Shown here: piece by piece, positions 34,413 through 46,500 of the stretch | How the letters are laid out: the number at the start of each line of letters is the position of its first letter | Position numbering within the stretch: the first letter of the stretch is position 1 | NCBI RefSeq assembly: GCF_004339525.1 | Contig: NZ_SMGE01000001.1 | Coordinates: forward strand, 4,836,001-4,900,000 | Length of the DNA stretch: 64,000 bases | Direction of reading: 5' to 3' | Source of the DNA: Flavobacterium sp. 90 | GTDB lineage: Bacteria; Bacteroidota; Bacteroidia; Flavobacteriales; Flavobacteriaceae | Made by a program: the position numbers and the translations under genes | Notes under the pieces: generated by a model | Databases searched by the model: none | Told to the model about the DNA's origin: nothing | The model's input: only the letters and a program-made list of their open reading frames with translations

Positions 34413-34889
34413 TTAAATCTTGTTTAATCTTACGTATCTGATATAACCTTTTCCTTCTGTTTTGTCAGCAAGACCTTGGGTTGTAAGTGGGATTTCAACG
34501 TCGTTTACATGGTATTTTTGATCTTCAACAGCCGATTCGAATCTTAATTTATATCCTTTATTGATTTTAGAATCATCGATTTCTATTGTTGTAATGCTGC
34601 GATCTCCACCAGTTACAGATGCTCCGGTTTTTGCGCTGATATCAGATGGTTTTGCAGTTTGGAATTTGTTCCATTCTTTCAATGATTTGTACCATTTTTT
34701 ATCATCGCCCATTACGTAAAGCGTTTTTTCGTATTCTCCGCTTGGATTAATTAAAGAAACTACGATATAAGCGCCTTCTCCCATATAATTTGCCATTTGC
34801 AACATACATTTGTATTTGCTTTGCGCCGATGCCTGAAATGAAATTAGGCAAATTAATGAAGCTGTAAGGGCTATTTTGAATATTTTCAT
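34413..34889 (-). CDS. Periplasmic DUF2271 protein with candidate flavinylation site
   Basis: A 158-residue exported protein with a signal peptide at 1-23 (SFQASAQ). The core fits DUF2271 (YIVVSLINPSGEYEKTLYVM, DDKKWYKSLKEWNKF, KGYKLRFESA). Residues 88-91 are Thr-Gly-Ala-Ser within SAKTGASVTGG, which resembles the [S/T]GA[T/S] sequence that ApbE modifies with FMN, although the usual upstream Asp is shifted. It lies 131 bp upstream of the PepSY-flavoreductase gene and in the same direction as apbE. I infer a periplasmic flavin carrier receiving electrons from the membrane protein. Confidence 0.78.
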   Translation of the reverse strand: MKIFKIALTASLICLISFQASAQSKYKCMLQMANYMGEGAYIVVSLINPSGEYEKTLYVMGDDKKWYKSLKEWNKFQTAKPSDISAKTGASVTGGDRSITTIEIDDSKINKGYKLRFESAVEDQKYHVNDVEIPLTTQGLADKTEGKGYIRYVRLNKI

Positions 34890-34891
34890 AT

Positions 34892-35037
34892 AGTTATGAA
34901 TTATGAATTATTAGTTATGAATTATTAGTTATGAATTATGAATTATGAATTATGAATTGTTAATTGTGAAATGTGAATTATGAATTATGAATTACTGTTT
35001 TATTTTTAACTAAAAACTCATAATTCATAACTCAAAA
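34892..35037. repeat. AT-rich TTATGAATTA tandem repeat with inverted copy
   Basis: About ten irregular copies of TTATGAATTA / TTAGTTATGA run from 34892 to 34998, and the complement TCATAATTCATAACTC follows at about 35019-35034. It fills the 156-bp gap between the ankyrin and DUF2271 genes and is slippage-prone. Confidence 0.8.
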
Positions 35038-35045
35038 TTTTAAGG

Positions 35046-36524
35046 CTATTTTAAAAATTCTATTGATATATTTTGTTTTGTCAATGACTCGTTTTCTTTT
35101 GCTAAAGCATAAGCACTTTCGTCAAATTCTGTTGTGATGTCTTTTTTTGCTCCTATAGAAAGCAGGTATTTTAAGATCGCATCGTCTTTTGCAATCATTG
35201 CCGCTTTGTGAAGTGCTGTCATACCATCTTTGTTTTTTGCATTAACATCAATTTTTAAATCGGCTAATTTTTTTATCAAAGATAATTCGTTTTTGGCAAC
35301 AGCAAAATGATATAATGTGCTTCCGTCTTTTTGAGCAGCTGCAAGATCTAATCCTTTTTCCTGAAGTAATTTTACTTTGGCGTCAAAAGATTCTTGTTTA
35401 GCTCCCGGTCTGAAAGATTGTACTAAATAAACGCCCAAATTGTTTCCGTCTTTATCGGTTACTTTAACATCTGCGCCTTTAGCTAAAAGTGCCGAAACTG
35501 CTTCTGGAGTTCCAGATTTCACAGCAATTGTCAAAGCCGATTCTCCTTTGGTATTTTTCAGATTAATGTTTTTGGCTGTGGCTAATAATTGCTCCAAAGC
35601 ACCATTTTCTCTGGCTCCTGCAGCGAGCATAAAAGGTGTGTTTCCTTCGTTGTTTGCTTTGTTAACATCAACACCTTTTGCCAGAAAGTAAGCGATGATT
35701 TCTTTCTGATTTGGTTTTGTAGCCAGAAAATGTAATACGTTTTCGCCTGATTTATTTGTGGCTGTAGCTTTTATTTTTACTTCTTCAACTAAGAATTTAT
35801 ACGCTTCAAGTGAAGTTGTTTCTCTACGGTTTCCCTGACTCGCAATAAGAAGTGCGTTGTCTGTATATTTTACTTTTTTGTCTAATAGTTTTTTTAACAA
35901 TACAATATTTCCTGTTCTTGCAGCATAATCAAAAGCAGTGCTTCCGTTAGTATCAACATCTTTAAGAGACAACCCTTTTGTAACAAGAAAATCTGTTAAA
36001 ACAAGATCTTTATCAGCTGGAATAGCCATTAATAAAAGAGTTGCGCCATCGGCATATTTTTTCTTCGGGTTGATTCCAGCTTTAAAGAAAACCTCGTAAA
36101 GTGCCGGATTAATCTGGCCATTAGAAGCAGCAAAAGCAAGCGGAGTAGTAGCATGACTGTCTTCAAGATTAACATCAGAACCTTTAGTAATTAAGTATTG
36201 TGCCAAATCAATATTTCCTCTGTATGCCGCCCAATGTAAATAAATACGATTGTCATGCGTCATTTTGTTTACCGGATTACCAGGTTGGTCTAATAAAAAT
36301 TTTATAGTTGCCAAAGGTGCATCATTATTAATGGCAAGAGTTGTAACATCAAATGCATTTGCGTTGGCTTCAGAAGGATTGTTTCCTTTGGCAATTTCAG
36401 CTTGAACTGCTGTAACATCCGGTGCAGTTTTCCAAAAAGAAGCTTCTAATAAAGTATTTTTCTGCTGCGCACTAACAAATAAAGTGGCCGCAAATGCGAA
36501 AGAAAGAAATATGTTCTTTTTCAT
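35046..36524 (-). CDS. Exported ankyrin-repeat protein
   Basis: A 492-residue protein with a signal peptide (1-20, ending FVSAQ) and roughly ten to twelve ankyrin repeats from residue ~45 to the C-terminus. Typical repeat cores are NRIYLHWAAYRGNIDLAQYL, GSTAFDYAARTGNIVLLKKL, NEGNTPFMLAAGARENGALE and DGMTALHKAAMIAKDDAILK. Ankyrin stacks bind other proteins, so in the periplasm it may scaffold or protect a partner. It is the first gene of the minus-strand set that continues with DUF2271, PepSY-flavoreductase and ApbE. A functional link is inferred from order only. Confidence 0.88.
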   Translation of the reverse strand: MKKNIFLSFAFAATLFVSAQQKNTLLEASFWKTAPDVTAVQAEIAKGNNPSEANANAFDVTTLAINNDAPLATIKFLLDQPGNPVNKMTHDNRIYLHWAAYRGNIDLAQYLITKGSDVNLEDSHATTPLAFAASNGQINPALYEVFFKAGINPKKKYADGATLLLMAIPADKDLVLTDFLVTKGLSLKDVDTNGSTAFDYAARTGNIVLLKKLLDKKVKYTDNALLIASQGNRRETTSLEAYKFLVEEVKIKATATNKSGENVLHFLATKPNQKEIIAYFLAKGVDVNKANNEGNTPFMLAAGARENGALEQLLATAKNINLKNTKGESALTIAVKSGTPEAVSALLAKGADVKVTDKDGNNLGVYLVQSFRPGAKQESFDAKVKLLQEKGLDLAAAQKDGSTLYHFAVAKNELSLIKKLADLKIDVNAKNKDGMTALHKAAMIAKDDAILKYLLSIGAKKDITTEFDESAYALAKENESLTKQNISIEFLK

Positions 36525-37522
36525 ATTGAGGTATTTTGTTGGATAATTAATTCAGTTTTATTTTTCTAAGAAAAAATCTTCTTAAAGAAACCTATTTAGA
36601 ATAAATAAAAATAGCGCAAATGTAAAAAATAATATTAGTAAATCAATTTTATTTCAGAAAAGAAAGCCTATTTCTAATGATTTTTTAATGTTATCGAAGT
36701 CTGGATTTTTCTTGTTGTAGTGTGATTCTTTTTAATTGGAAAATTTAACTGATTATAAGAAATTAGGGTTTATTTAAAATTGAGGGATTTTTATTTTGAA
36801 GTTCTAAGATTGCTTTTTTTAGAAATTTGAAACATAATTTGATTTTAAGATTGAACTTTAAATTTATTTATAAGATTTTATTTATGTTTTGTTTAAGAAT
36901 AATTTGTATTTTTACTTTTATTACAGAATTATCTTTCAAATAAAAACACTCTAAATTGTTGCAAATTATAAAATGCAACCATTTATTAAAATTTTAATAA
37001 GATAATTTCTGTAGTTTAGACTTTCAAAAGAATTTTACTTTTAATAATTGTAAATCTTCTTTTACAAATTAGTAAATAGATTCTAAACAGATCGTTTGGA
37101 ATTTCTTACATACAAAAAATACCACATCGAAGCCAGTTAAAAATTACATGCCTTCACTCTGTTGGAAAAAGTATCGGAGATTATAGCAAATTGTTCTCAG
37201 ATCGGAAAAACCAATAACAACGAAATAATTAACCATTTAAAAATTTTAGTAATTCTGGAATTAGTTGTCCGATTTCGCTTTTTAAAAATGAAATCAAACT
37301 GCACAATTTAAAAACAATGTAATTATTAAAATAAGGTTTTTATTTCAATCCATTCAAAAAATACCACATTTCACAAAATCTATTCGAGAGGTTTAAAAAA
37401 AACTCATGGACAATAGATTTTAGCTTTAATATATTTTAATATTTTGAATTTGAATTGTTTATGTGTTGTATCATAATAATTCGACAATTTGTTTTTTAGA
37501 TTAAAAATTAAAAAAATAAGGT
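36525..37522. promoter_or_regulatory. 1-kb non-coding region upstream of the giant surface-protein gene
   Basis: A very AT-rich 998-bp gap between divergent genes, without a plausible gene. It contains an exact 15-bp direct repeat CAAAAAATACCACAT at 37113-37127 and 37355-37369, 242 bp apart, which may be a regulator-binding site. A long 5' leader for the giant gene is possible. I see no TAnnTTTG element with good spacing. Confidence 0.5.
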
Positions 37523-40500
37523 ATGATTTATACTTCTACTCATCGATTTACAAGAATTTCTTTTTTTCTTTTTTGGATTACTCTTATAGTAAGTCCTTTT
37601 TCTTTAGTTGCGCAAAATCCTGGTGGTGTTACTGGAGATGTTTTATGGTATAAAGCAAACTCCGGTGTATCTTTAGTTGGAGGTACAGTTGCAATTTGGA
37701 ATGATTCAAGTGCAAGTGCGAATAATGCTACGCAACTTACTGCAGTTAATCAGCCTGCTTATAATGCTAATAGTATTAATTTTAATGAGGCTGTTACTTT
37801 TTCAGGTGCTAATTATTTAACTACACCAACAAATGGTCTTCCATCAGGAACTAGTGCCCGTACAGTATTTGTAGTTGCTACATCTGCTAATACTCAACCT
37901 GGAAATAGTTGGGTTTATGGATATGGTACCGCGAGTTTAGGAGCTGCTTTTAATGTTGGAAAAGTCATAGGATCAACAACACTTCACGTGAGCGGAGATA
38001 CTGATGAATCAGAATCTACTGCGGGTTTCTGGACTGCCAATTTACCAAAGTTAGGAAGAGTTACATACAGCACGCCAACAGTATCTTTTTTTGATGCCGG
38101 AATACCTATCGGAACTGGTGTTCAAACAGGTTGGAACACAGTTCTTGCAGCAAATAGCGGAAGAATTGGTTCTTATGTAAACAGTACAAGCGATCAATGG
38201 AGAGGTAATATAGCCGAGATAATCATGTATCCGGGTGCAATAACAGGGAATGCCGCAGTAAGTGTAGAATCGTACCTAGCGATAAAATACGGAATTCATA
38301 AACCGGGCAATTATCTTAACAGTGCAGGAACTGTAGTTTGGGACGCAACTGCAAATGTACTATTTGATAATGATGTTTTTGGAATAGGGCAGGACGATAC
38401 TTCCGGTTTATTGCAGACACAATCGAACAGTGTAAATACTGGTAGTGGAGATGGAACAGGGCAAAGCGGAAAAGGAAATATTACCATTAGTAATCCCTCG
38501 TCATTAAACAACAATGGTTTTTTGATGATTGGAAGGGATGTTAATTTACTTGCAGAAATAGATGAATTGATAGGTGGAAACCTTGTAAAAAGGGTGCAAA
38601 GAACATGGAAAGTACAAAGCGCAGGAAACCCCGGAACTGTAACATTAAGTTATGATATAAGCGGACTTTCTTATACAGCAACAGGTGCAAACGGTTATAC
38701 TCTTTTAGTAGATACCAGTGGTACAGGTAATTTTGATGGAGCTGCTGTAGTGCGTTATACTGCAACATCACTTTTAGGCAATAAAGTTAGTTTTGATAAT
38801 GTTGATTTGCCAACAGGTTCAGTTTTTACTTTTCAAACTTCGGAGCCTCCTTTGCTTGCCGGATCGTCTCCAACAATATCAAGTTTTACTCCTCAAACGG
38901 GTCCGGTTGGCACAACAGTAATAATTACCGGAGCTAATTTTGGAGCCACAATCGCTGAAAATATTGTGTTTTTTGGAGGTGTTCAAGCTACTGTTACAGC
39001 AGCAAGCACTACCAGTTTGACTGTAACAGTTCCTGTTTCTGCCTCTTATCAACCTATAACCGTATTAAATGGTACTACTCTGTTAATTGGGAACTCATCT
39101 GTACCATTTTTAACAACTTTCTCTCCAAATAAAGGAAATATAACGATAGATGACTTGTCTCCAATTGTCAATATTGCTTCGACTCCCGGAGCCACTTACA
39201 GGGTAGCTATTGGAGATTTAGATGGAGACGGAAAAGCAGATTTAGCCGTGACTTCAGATTCAGTGGTTACTATATACAGAAATATATCAGTAAGCGGCAC
39301 CATTACTTCATCTTCTTTTGCCGCAGGCGTTAGTTATACAGCTGGAGGCAGTGCACGTGGTGTTGTGTTTGGTGATTTAGATGCAGATGGTAAACTAGAT
39401 ATGGTCGTAAGTAATTTTAATGGAAATACAATTTCTTATTATAGAAATACATCGACACTTGGAAATATCAGTTTTAGTGCTCGAACTAACTTATCTTCAG
39501 GGGCAAACCCTATTGGCTTAGTCGTAACAGATATAGATGGAGATGGTAAAGTTGATATAGCTGTAACAGCCTATGGGGGTACTACTGTAAGTGTCTATCG
39601 TAATTTGACTTCGACAGTAGGAAACATTAGTTTTAGCGGCTTAACAAGTTTTAGTGTTGGAGCAGCCCCTTATGCAATGGTATGTGGTGATTTGGACGGT
39701 GATGGAAAAGCGGATTTGGCAGTGGCTAATAATTCCGGAAATTCGATATCTATTTTACGTAATACTTCTGCCATCGGTTCTATAAGTTTTGCTAATCAAG
39801 TCGTTTTTCCAGCAAACCTTGGCCCATATAGTATTGCAATTGGCGACGTAACCAAAGACGGAAAAAACGACCTTGCTGTAGGTTATAATGGAACTGGAAG
39901 TAATTCTATATCTGTTTTTAGAAATACATCGTCAGGAGTAGGAAATATTAGTTTTGATACTAAAGTTGATTTTGTTATAGGTACAAATCCAAGGTCGGAG
40001 GCTATAGGTGACTTGGATGGTGATGGAAATCCGGACTTAGTTGTATCTACAGGCGGCTCAGTTTTATCCGTTTTTCATAATACAGCAGTAACAAGCGGTC
40101 CAATTAGTTTTGGCCCTAGAGTAGATTTTGCGGCGAATATTAATACTGGATCGGTTGCAATTGGAGATTTAGACGGTGATGGAAAATATGATGTGGTTAC
40201 TGCAAATAGTAACGCTAGCAATATTGGTATTTTTCGCAATAATCCATTATTTGCACCAACTATTCAGGCTACAAATGTTACTTTTACCGCAACTACTGCA
40301 ACTGCAACTACTGCAACCTGGACTAACGGAAATGGCTCTTCAAGAGCTGTATTTATGTATGCGGGAACAAGTGGCAGTCCTGTTCCGGTAGATTTCACGC
40401 CTTATACTGCAAATGCCATTTTTAGTACAGGAGCACAAATTGGCACTACAGGTTGGTTTTGTGTTTATTACGGAACTGGTACAACGGTAAATATAACAGG

Positions 40501-43500
40501 ATTAACTCCTGCAACAGATTATAGAGTTATGGTAGTGGAGCGAAATGGTTCTGCCACTGATGAATTGTATTTATCTACTGTAAGTACAGGAAATCCTGTA
40601 AACATAACCACTCTCAATAATGTAGCGACATTAAGTAATTTGAGCATTAGTGAAGGAACATTAACTCCCGTTTTTGCAGCTGCAACTACAATTTATACAG
40701 CTGTAGTACCAAATGCCACGACAGACTTAACCGTAACACCAACAACAACAGATAGTAATGCTACAGTAACGGTAAACGGAGTAGTAGTCACTAGCGGAAG
40801 CCCATCTGGCGCAATTGCTTTGACGGTTGGTGTTAATGTTATCACCACGATAGTTACAGCTCAAGATGGCACTACATTAGGAACTTATACTACTAGCGTA
40901 ACGAGAACAGCCCCGTCAACAATTGTAACAACTGGTACTTTAACGGCATTGACAAGTACTTACGGTTCGGTTTCTACAGCTGGTGTTTTTAATGTTTCGG
41001 GTACCGATATGCTTGACGGAATTTTAGTAACGGCTCCCACAGGATTTGAAGTAAGTAGTGATAATGTTACTTTTGGTAATACAACTACAATTGGAGCTTT
41101 GGGAGTTATTGTTTCTACGCCGGTATATATAAGATTAAAAGGAAATATTGCAGCTGGAGATTACTCAGGTGATATAGTTTTAACTAGTAATACTGCAACT
41201 ACAGTAAATGTTGCTACAATTTTAAGTACGGTTAATAAAGCAGTTTTAACTGTCACAGCAGACAATCAGACAAAAGTTTACGGCGCTGTGAATCCAGCCT
41301 TAACGGTAACGTATTCAGGTTTTGCCAATGGCGATACAGTTGCGAGTTTAATTACAGCTCCAACGATAGTTACAACAGCAGTAACAGGAAGTCCAGTTGG
41401 AAGTTATCCAATTACAGCAAGCGGAGCGGTTTCTTCGAATTATACTTTTAGTTATGTTGCGGGAAGTTTAAACGTAACTCCTGTGGTGCTTACAGTAACA
41501 GCAGATAATCAGACGAAAGTTTATGGCGATGTCAATCCGGCATTAACGGTAACGTATTCAGGTTTTGCCAATGGAGATACGGTTGCAAGTTTAACTACAG
41601 CTCCAACGATAACAACTACAGCAGATACATCAAGTTCAGTTGGAAGTTATCCAATTACAGCAAGCGGAGCAGTTTCTTCAAATTATACATTTAGTTACGT
41701 TGCAGGAAGTTTAAACGTAACTCCTGTTGTGCTTACAGTAACAGCAGACAATCAAACAAAAGTTTATGGAGAAGTTAATCCAGCATTAACGGTAACGTAT
41801 TCAGGTTTTGCCAATGGAGATACAGTTGCGAGTTTAACCACAGCTCCAACGATAACAACTACAGCAGATACATCAAGTTCAGTTGGAAGTTATCCAATTA
41901 CAGCAAGCGGAGCAGTTTCTTCAAATTATACATTTAGTTACGTTGCAGGAAGTTTAACAGTGACTGCAGCTACTTTAACGGTAACAGCAGACAATCAGAC
42001 AAAAGTTTATGGCGATGTAAATCCTACATTAACTGTAACGTACTCAGGTTTTGCCAATGGCGATACAGTTGCGAGTTTAACTACAGCTCCAACGATAGTT
42101 ACAACAGCAGTAACAGGAAGTCCAGTTGGAAGTTATCCAATTACAGCAAGCGGAGCGGTTTCTTCGAATTATACCTTTAGTTATGTTGCGGGAAGTTTAA
42201 ACGTAACTCCTGTTGTGCTTACAGTAACAGCAGACAATCAAACAAAAGTTTATGGAGAAGTTAATCCAGCATTAACGGTAACGTATTCAGGTTTTGCCAA
42301 TGGCGATACGGTTGCGAGTTTAACTACAGCTCCAACGATAACAACTACAGCAGATACATCAAGTTCAGTTGGAAGTTATCCAATTACAGCAAGCGGAGCA
42401 GTTTCTTCAAATTATACATTTAGTTACGTTGCAGGAAGTTTAAACGTAACTCCTGTTGTGCTTACAGTAACAGCAGACAATCAGACAAAAGTTTATGGCG
42501 CAGTGAATCCGGCATTAACAGTATCGTATTCAGGTTTTGCCAATGGCGATACAGTTGCGAGTTTAACTACAGCTCCAAGTATTACAACTACAGCAGATAC
42601 ATCAAGTTCAGTTGGAAGTTATCCAATTACGGCAAGCGGAGCAGTTTCTTCAAATTATACCTTTAGTTATGTTGCGGGAAGTTTAAACGTAACTCCTGTT
42701 GTGCTTACAGTAACAGCAGACAATCAGACGAAAGTTTACGGCGATGTGAATCCAACTTTAACAGTAACGTATTCAGGTTTTGCAAATGGAGATACAGTTG
42801 CGAGTTTAACCACCGCGCCAACGATAATAACTACAGCAGATACATCAAGTTCAGTTGGAAGTTATCCAATTACGGCAAGCGGAGCAGTTTCTTCAAATTA
42901 TACCTTTAGTTATGTTGCGGGAAGTTTAAACGTAACTCCTGTTGTGCTTACAGTAACAGCAGACAATCAGACGAAAGTTTACGGCGATGTGAATCCAACT
43001 TTAACAGTAACGTATTCAGGTTTTGCAAATGGAGATACAGTTGCGAGTTTAACCACCGCGCCAACGATAATAACCACAGCAGATGCTACAAGTTCAGTTG
43101 GAAGTTATCCAATTACAGCAAGCGGAGCAGTATCTTCAAATTATACCTTTAGTTACGTTGCAGGAAGTTTAAGCGTAACACCTGTTGTGCTTACAGTAAC
43201 AGCAGACAATCAGACGAAAGTTTATGGCGATGTAAATCCAACATTAACAGTAACGTATTCAGGTTTTGCTAATGGCGATACAGTTACGAGTTTAACTACA
43301 GCTCCAACGATAGTTACAACAGCAGTAACAGGAAGTCCAGTTGGAAGTTATCCAATTACAGCAAGCGGAGCAGTTTCTTCAAATTATACTTTTGCCTATG
43401 TTGCAGGAAGCTTAACAGTGACTGCTGCTACCTTAACTGTAACAGCAGACAATCAGACAAAAGTTTACGGCGCTGTGAATCCGGTATTAACCGTTACTTA

Positions 43501-46500
43501 TTCAGGATTTGCCAATGGCGATACGGTTGCAAGTTTAACCACTGCGCCAAGTATTACAACTACGGCTGACACATCAAGTTCAGTTGGAAGTTATCCAATT
43601 ACGGCAAGCGGAGCAGTTTCTTCAAATTATACCTTTAGTTATGTTGCGGGAAGTTTAAACGTAACTCCTGTTGTGCTTACAGTAACAGCAGACAATCAAA
43701 CAAAAGTTTATGGAGAAGTTAATCCAGCATTAACGGTAACGTATTCAGGTTTTGCCAATGGCGATACAGTTGCGAGTTTAACCACAGCTCCAACGATAAC
43801 AACTACAGCAGTGACGGGAAGTCCTGTTGGAAGTTATCCAATTACGGCAAGCGGAGCAGTTTCTTCAAATTATACCTTTAGTTATGTTGCAGGAAGTTTA
43901 AGCGTAACACCTGTTGTGCTTACAGTAACAGCAGACAATCAGACAAAAGTTTATGGCGATGTAAATCCAACATTAACGGTAACGTATTCAGGTTTTGCCA
44001 ATGGCGATACAGTTGCGAGTTTAACCACAGCTCCAACGATAACAACTACAGCAGTGACGGGAAGTCCTGTTGGAAGTTATCCAATTACGGCAAGCGGAGC
44101 AGTATCTTCAAATTATACATTTAATTATGTTGCAGGAAGCTTAACGGTGACTGCCGCTATCTTAACGGTAACAGCAGACAATCAGACAAAAGTTTATGGC
44201 GATGTCAATCCAACTTTAATGGTAACGTATTCAGGTTTTGCCAATGGCGACACCGTTGCGAGTTTAACCACAGCTCCAGGTATTACAACTACAGCAGACG
44301 CGACAAGTCCAGTTGGAAGTTATCCAATAACAGCAAGCGGAGCAGTAGATACAAATTATACTTTTAGTTACGTTGCGGGAAGTTTAACAGTTACCAAAGC
44401 AATTTTAACCATAACTGCTGACAATAAGACTAAAGATTTTGGCGATGTAAATCCAACTTTAACGGCAACCTATTCTGGTTTTGCCAATGGAGAAACCGAA
44501 ACAAGCTTAACAACTTTGGCTACAATTACAACAACTGCTATCACAGCAAGTCCTGTTGGAAATTATCCAATTACGGCAAGTGGAGCTGTAGCTGTGAATT
44601 ATAGTTTTAATTATGTTCCGGGAATATTAGAAGTATTGCCATTAACTAATGCTCTATTGACTAATCTTAGCATAAGTCAGGGCACTTTAACACCAGTTTT
44701 TGCAGTAACAACTAAGAATTATACAGCTACTGTTGCGAACGCTATTACAAGTATAACTGTAACACCAGTTACCCAGGATGCAGATGCAACCGTAACCGTA
44801 AATGGAGTTACAGTAATTAGCGGAAATGCTTCGGGAGCTCTTGCTTTGGCAGTAGGCACAAACACAATTACTACAATTGTAACAGCTCAAGATGGTATAA
44901 CAACAGAAACTTATACAGTCGTTGTTACCAGAACAGCACCACCAACTATTGTAACCACGGGAACTTTATCTGCATTAACTACTACGTATGGAACCGCATC
45001 AACATCCGGTACATTTAATGTTTCAGGAAGCGATATGCTTGCTGGAATCTTAGTTACTGCACCTTCAGGATTTGAAGTAAGTACAGATAATAGTACTTTT
45101 ACAAATACTGTTACAGTTGGTGCGTTGGGAATTATCGCTTCTACGCCAGTGTATATAAGATTAAAGGGAAATATTGCAGCAGGAAGCTATTCTGGAGATA
45201 TAGTTTTAACTAGTAATAGTGCACTTACCGTAAACGTAGCAACAATTTCCAGTACAGTAAGCCCAGCAACCTTAACGGTTACAGCAGATAATAAAACTAA
45301 AGTTTATGGCGATGCAAATCCAACATTAACGGTTAGTTATGCAGGATTTGTAAATGGAGATACAGTCACAAGCTTAACTACAGCTCCAAGTGTTTCAACA
45401 ACAGCACTTGTAGTAAGCGGAGTAGGAAGTTATCCTATAACCGCAACAGGAGCAGTAAATCCAAATTATGCTTTCACTTACGTGAATGGAAATCTTTCTA
45501 TAAATACTGCTAATCTTACCGTTACTGCAGATGATCAAACTAAAACATATGGCTCGGCAAATCCAACTTTTACAGTAGCATATTCTGGTTTTGTAAATGG
45601 TGATACCGAAGCAGTTTTATTAATTCCTGCGACAGTTACAACTACAGCAGATACTTCGAGTCCAGTAGGTGTTTATCCGTTAACAGTAAGTGGAGCGACA
45701 GCTGTAAATTATACAATGAGCTATACAACAGGAGCTACATTAACTATCACCACAGCAGCTTTAACCATTACAGCCGATGATCAAACTAAAACTTACGGAT
45801 CTGCAAACCCGACTTTAACGGCAAGTTATACCGGATTTGTAAATGGAGATACAGCAGCGAGTTTAGACACGCCAGCAACAATAAGTACAGTTGCAGTTAC
45901 AGGAAGTCCAGTTGGATCATATCCAATTGTAGCAAGCGGGGCTTTAGATTCGAATTATACGATTACTTTCGTGAATGGAAATCTAGCCGTAACCACAGCA
46001 ACTCTAACCATTACAGCCGATGATAAATCGAAAACTTACGGATCTGCAAACCCAGCTTTAACGGCAAGTTATACCGGATTTGTAAATGGAGATACAGCAG
46101 CGAGTTTAGATACGTCAGTAACAATAAATACAGTTGCAGTTACAGGAAGTCCAGTTGGATCATATCCAATTGTAGCAAGCGGAGCATTAGATTCTAATTA
46201 CACAATTACATTCGTGAATGGAAATCTAGCCGTAACCACAGCAACTCTAACCATAACAGCCGATGATAAATCGAAAACTTACGGTTCAGCAAATCCAGCT
46301 TTAACGGCAAGTTATACAGGTTTTGTAAACGGAGATACCGCAGCAAGTTTAGATACGCCGGCAACAATAAGTACAGTTGCAATTACAGGAAGTCCGGTTG
46401 GTTCATATCCAATTGTGGCAAGTGGCGCATTAGATTCTAATTATACGATTACTTTTGTAAATGGAAATCTAGCGGTAACAACAGCAGCTTTAACCATTAC

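Noticed and set aside
40176..40391. 71-codon frame inside the giant gene
   Set aside because: It is a shadow frame of the FG-GAP and Fn3-like coding sequence.
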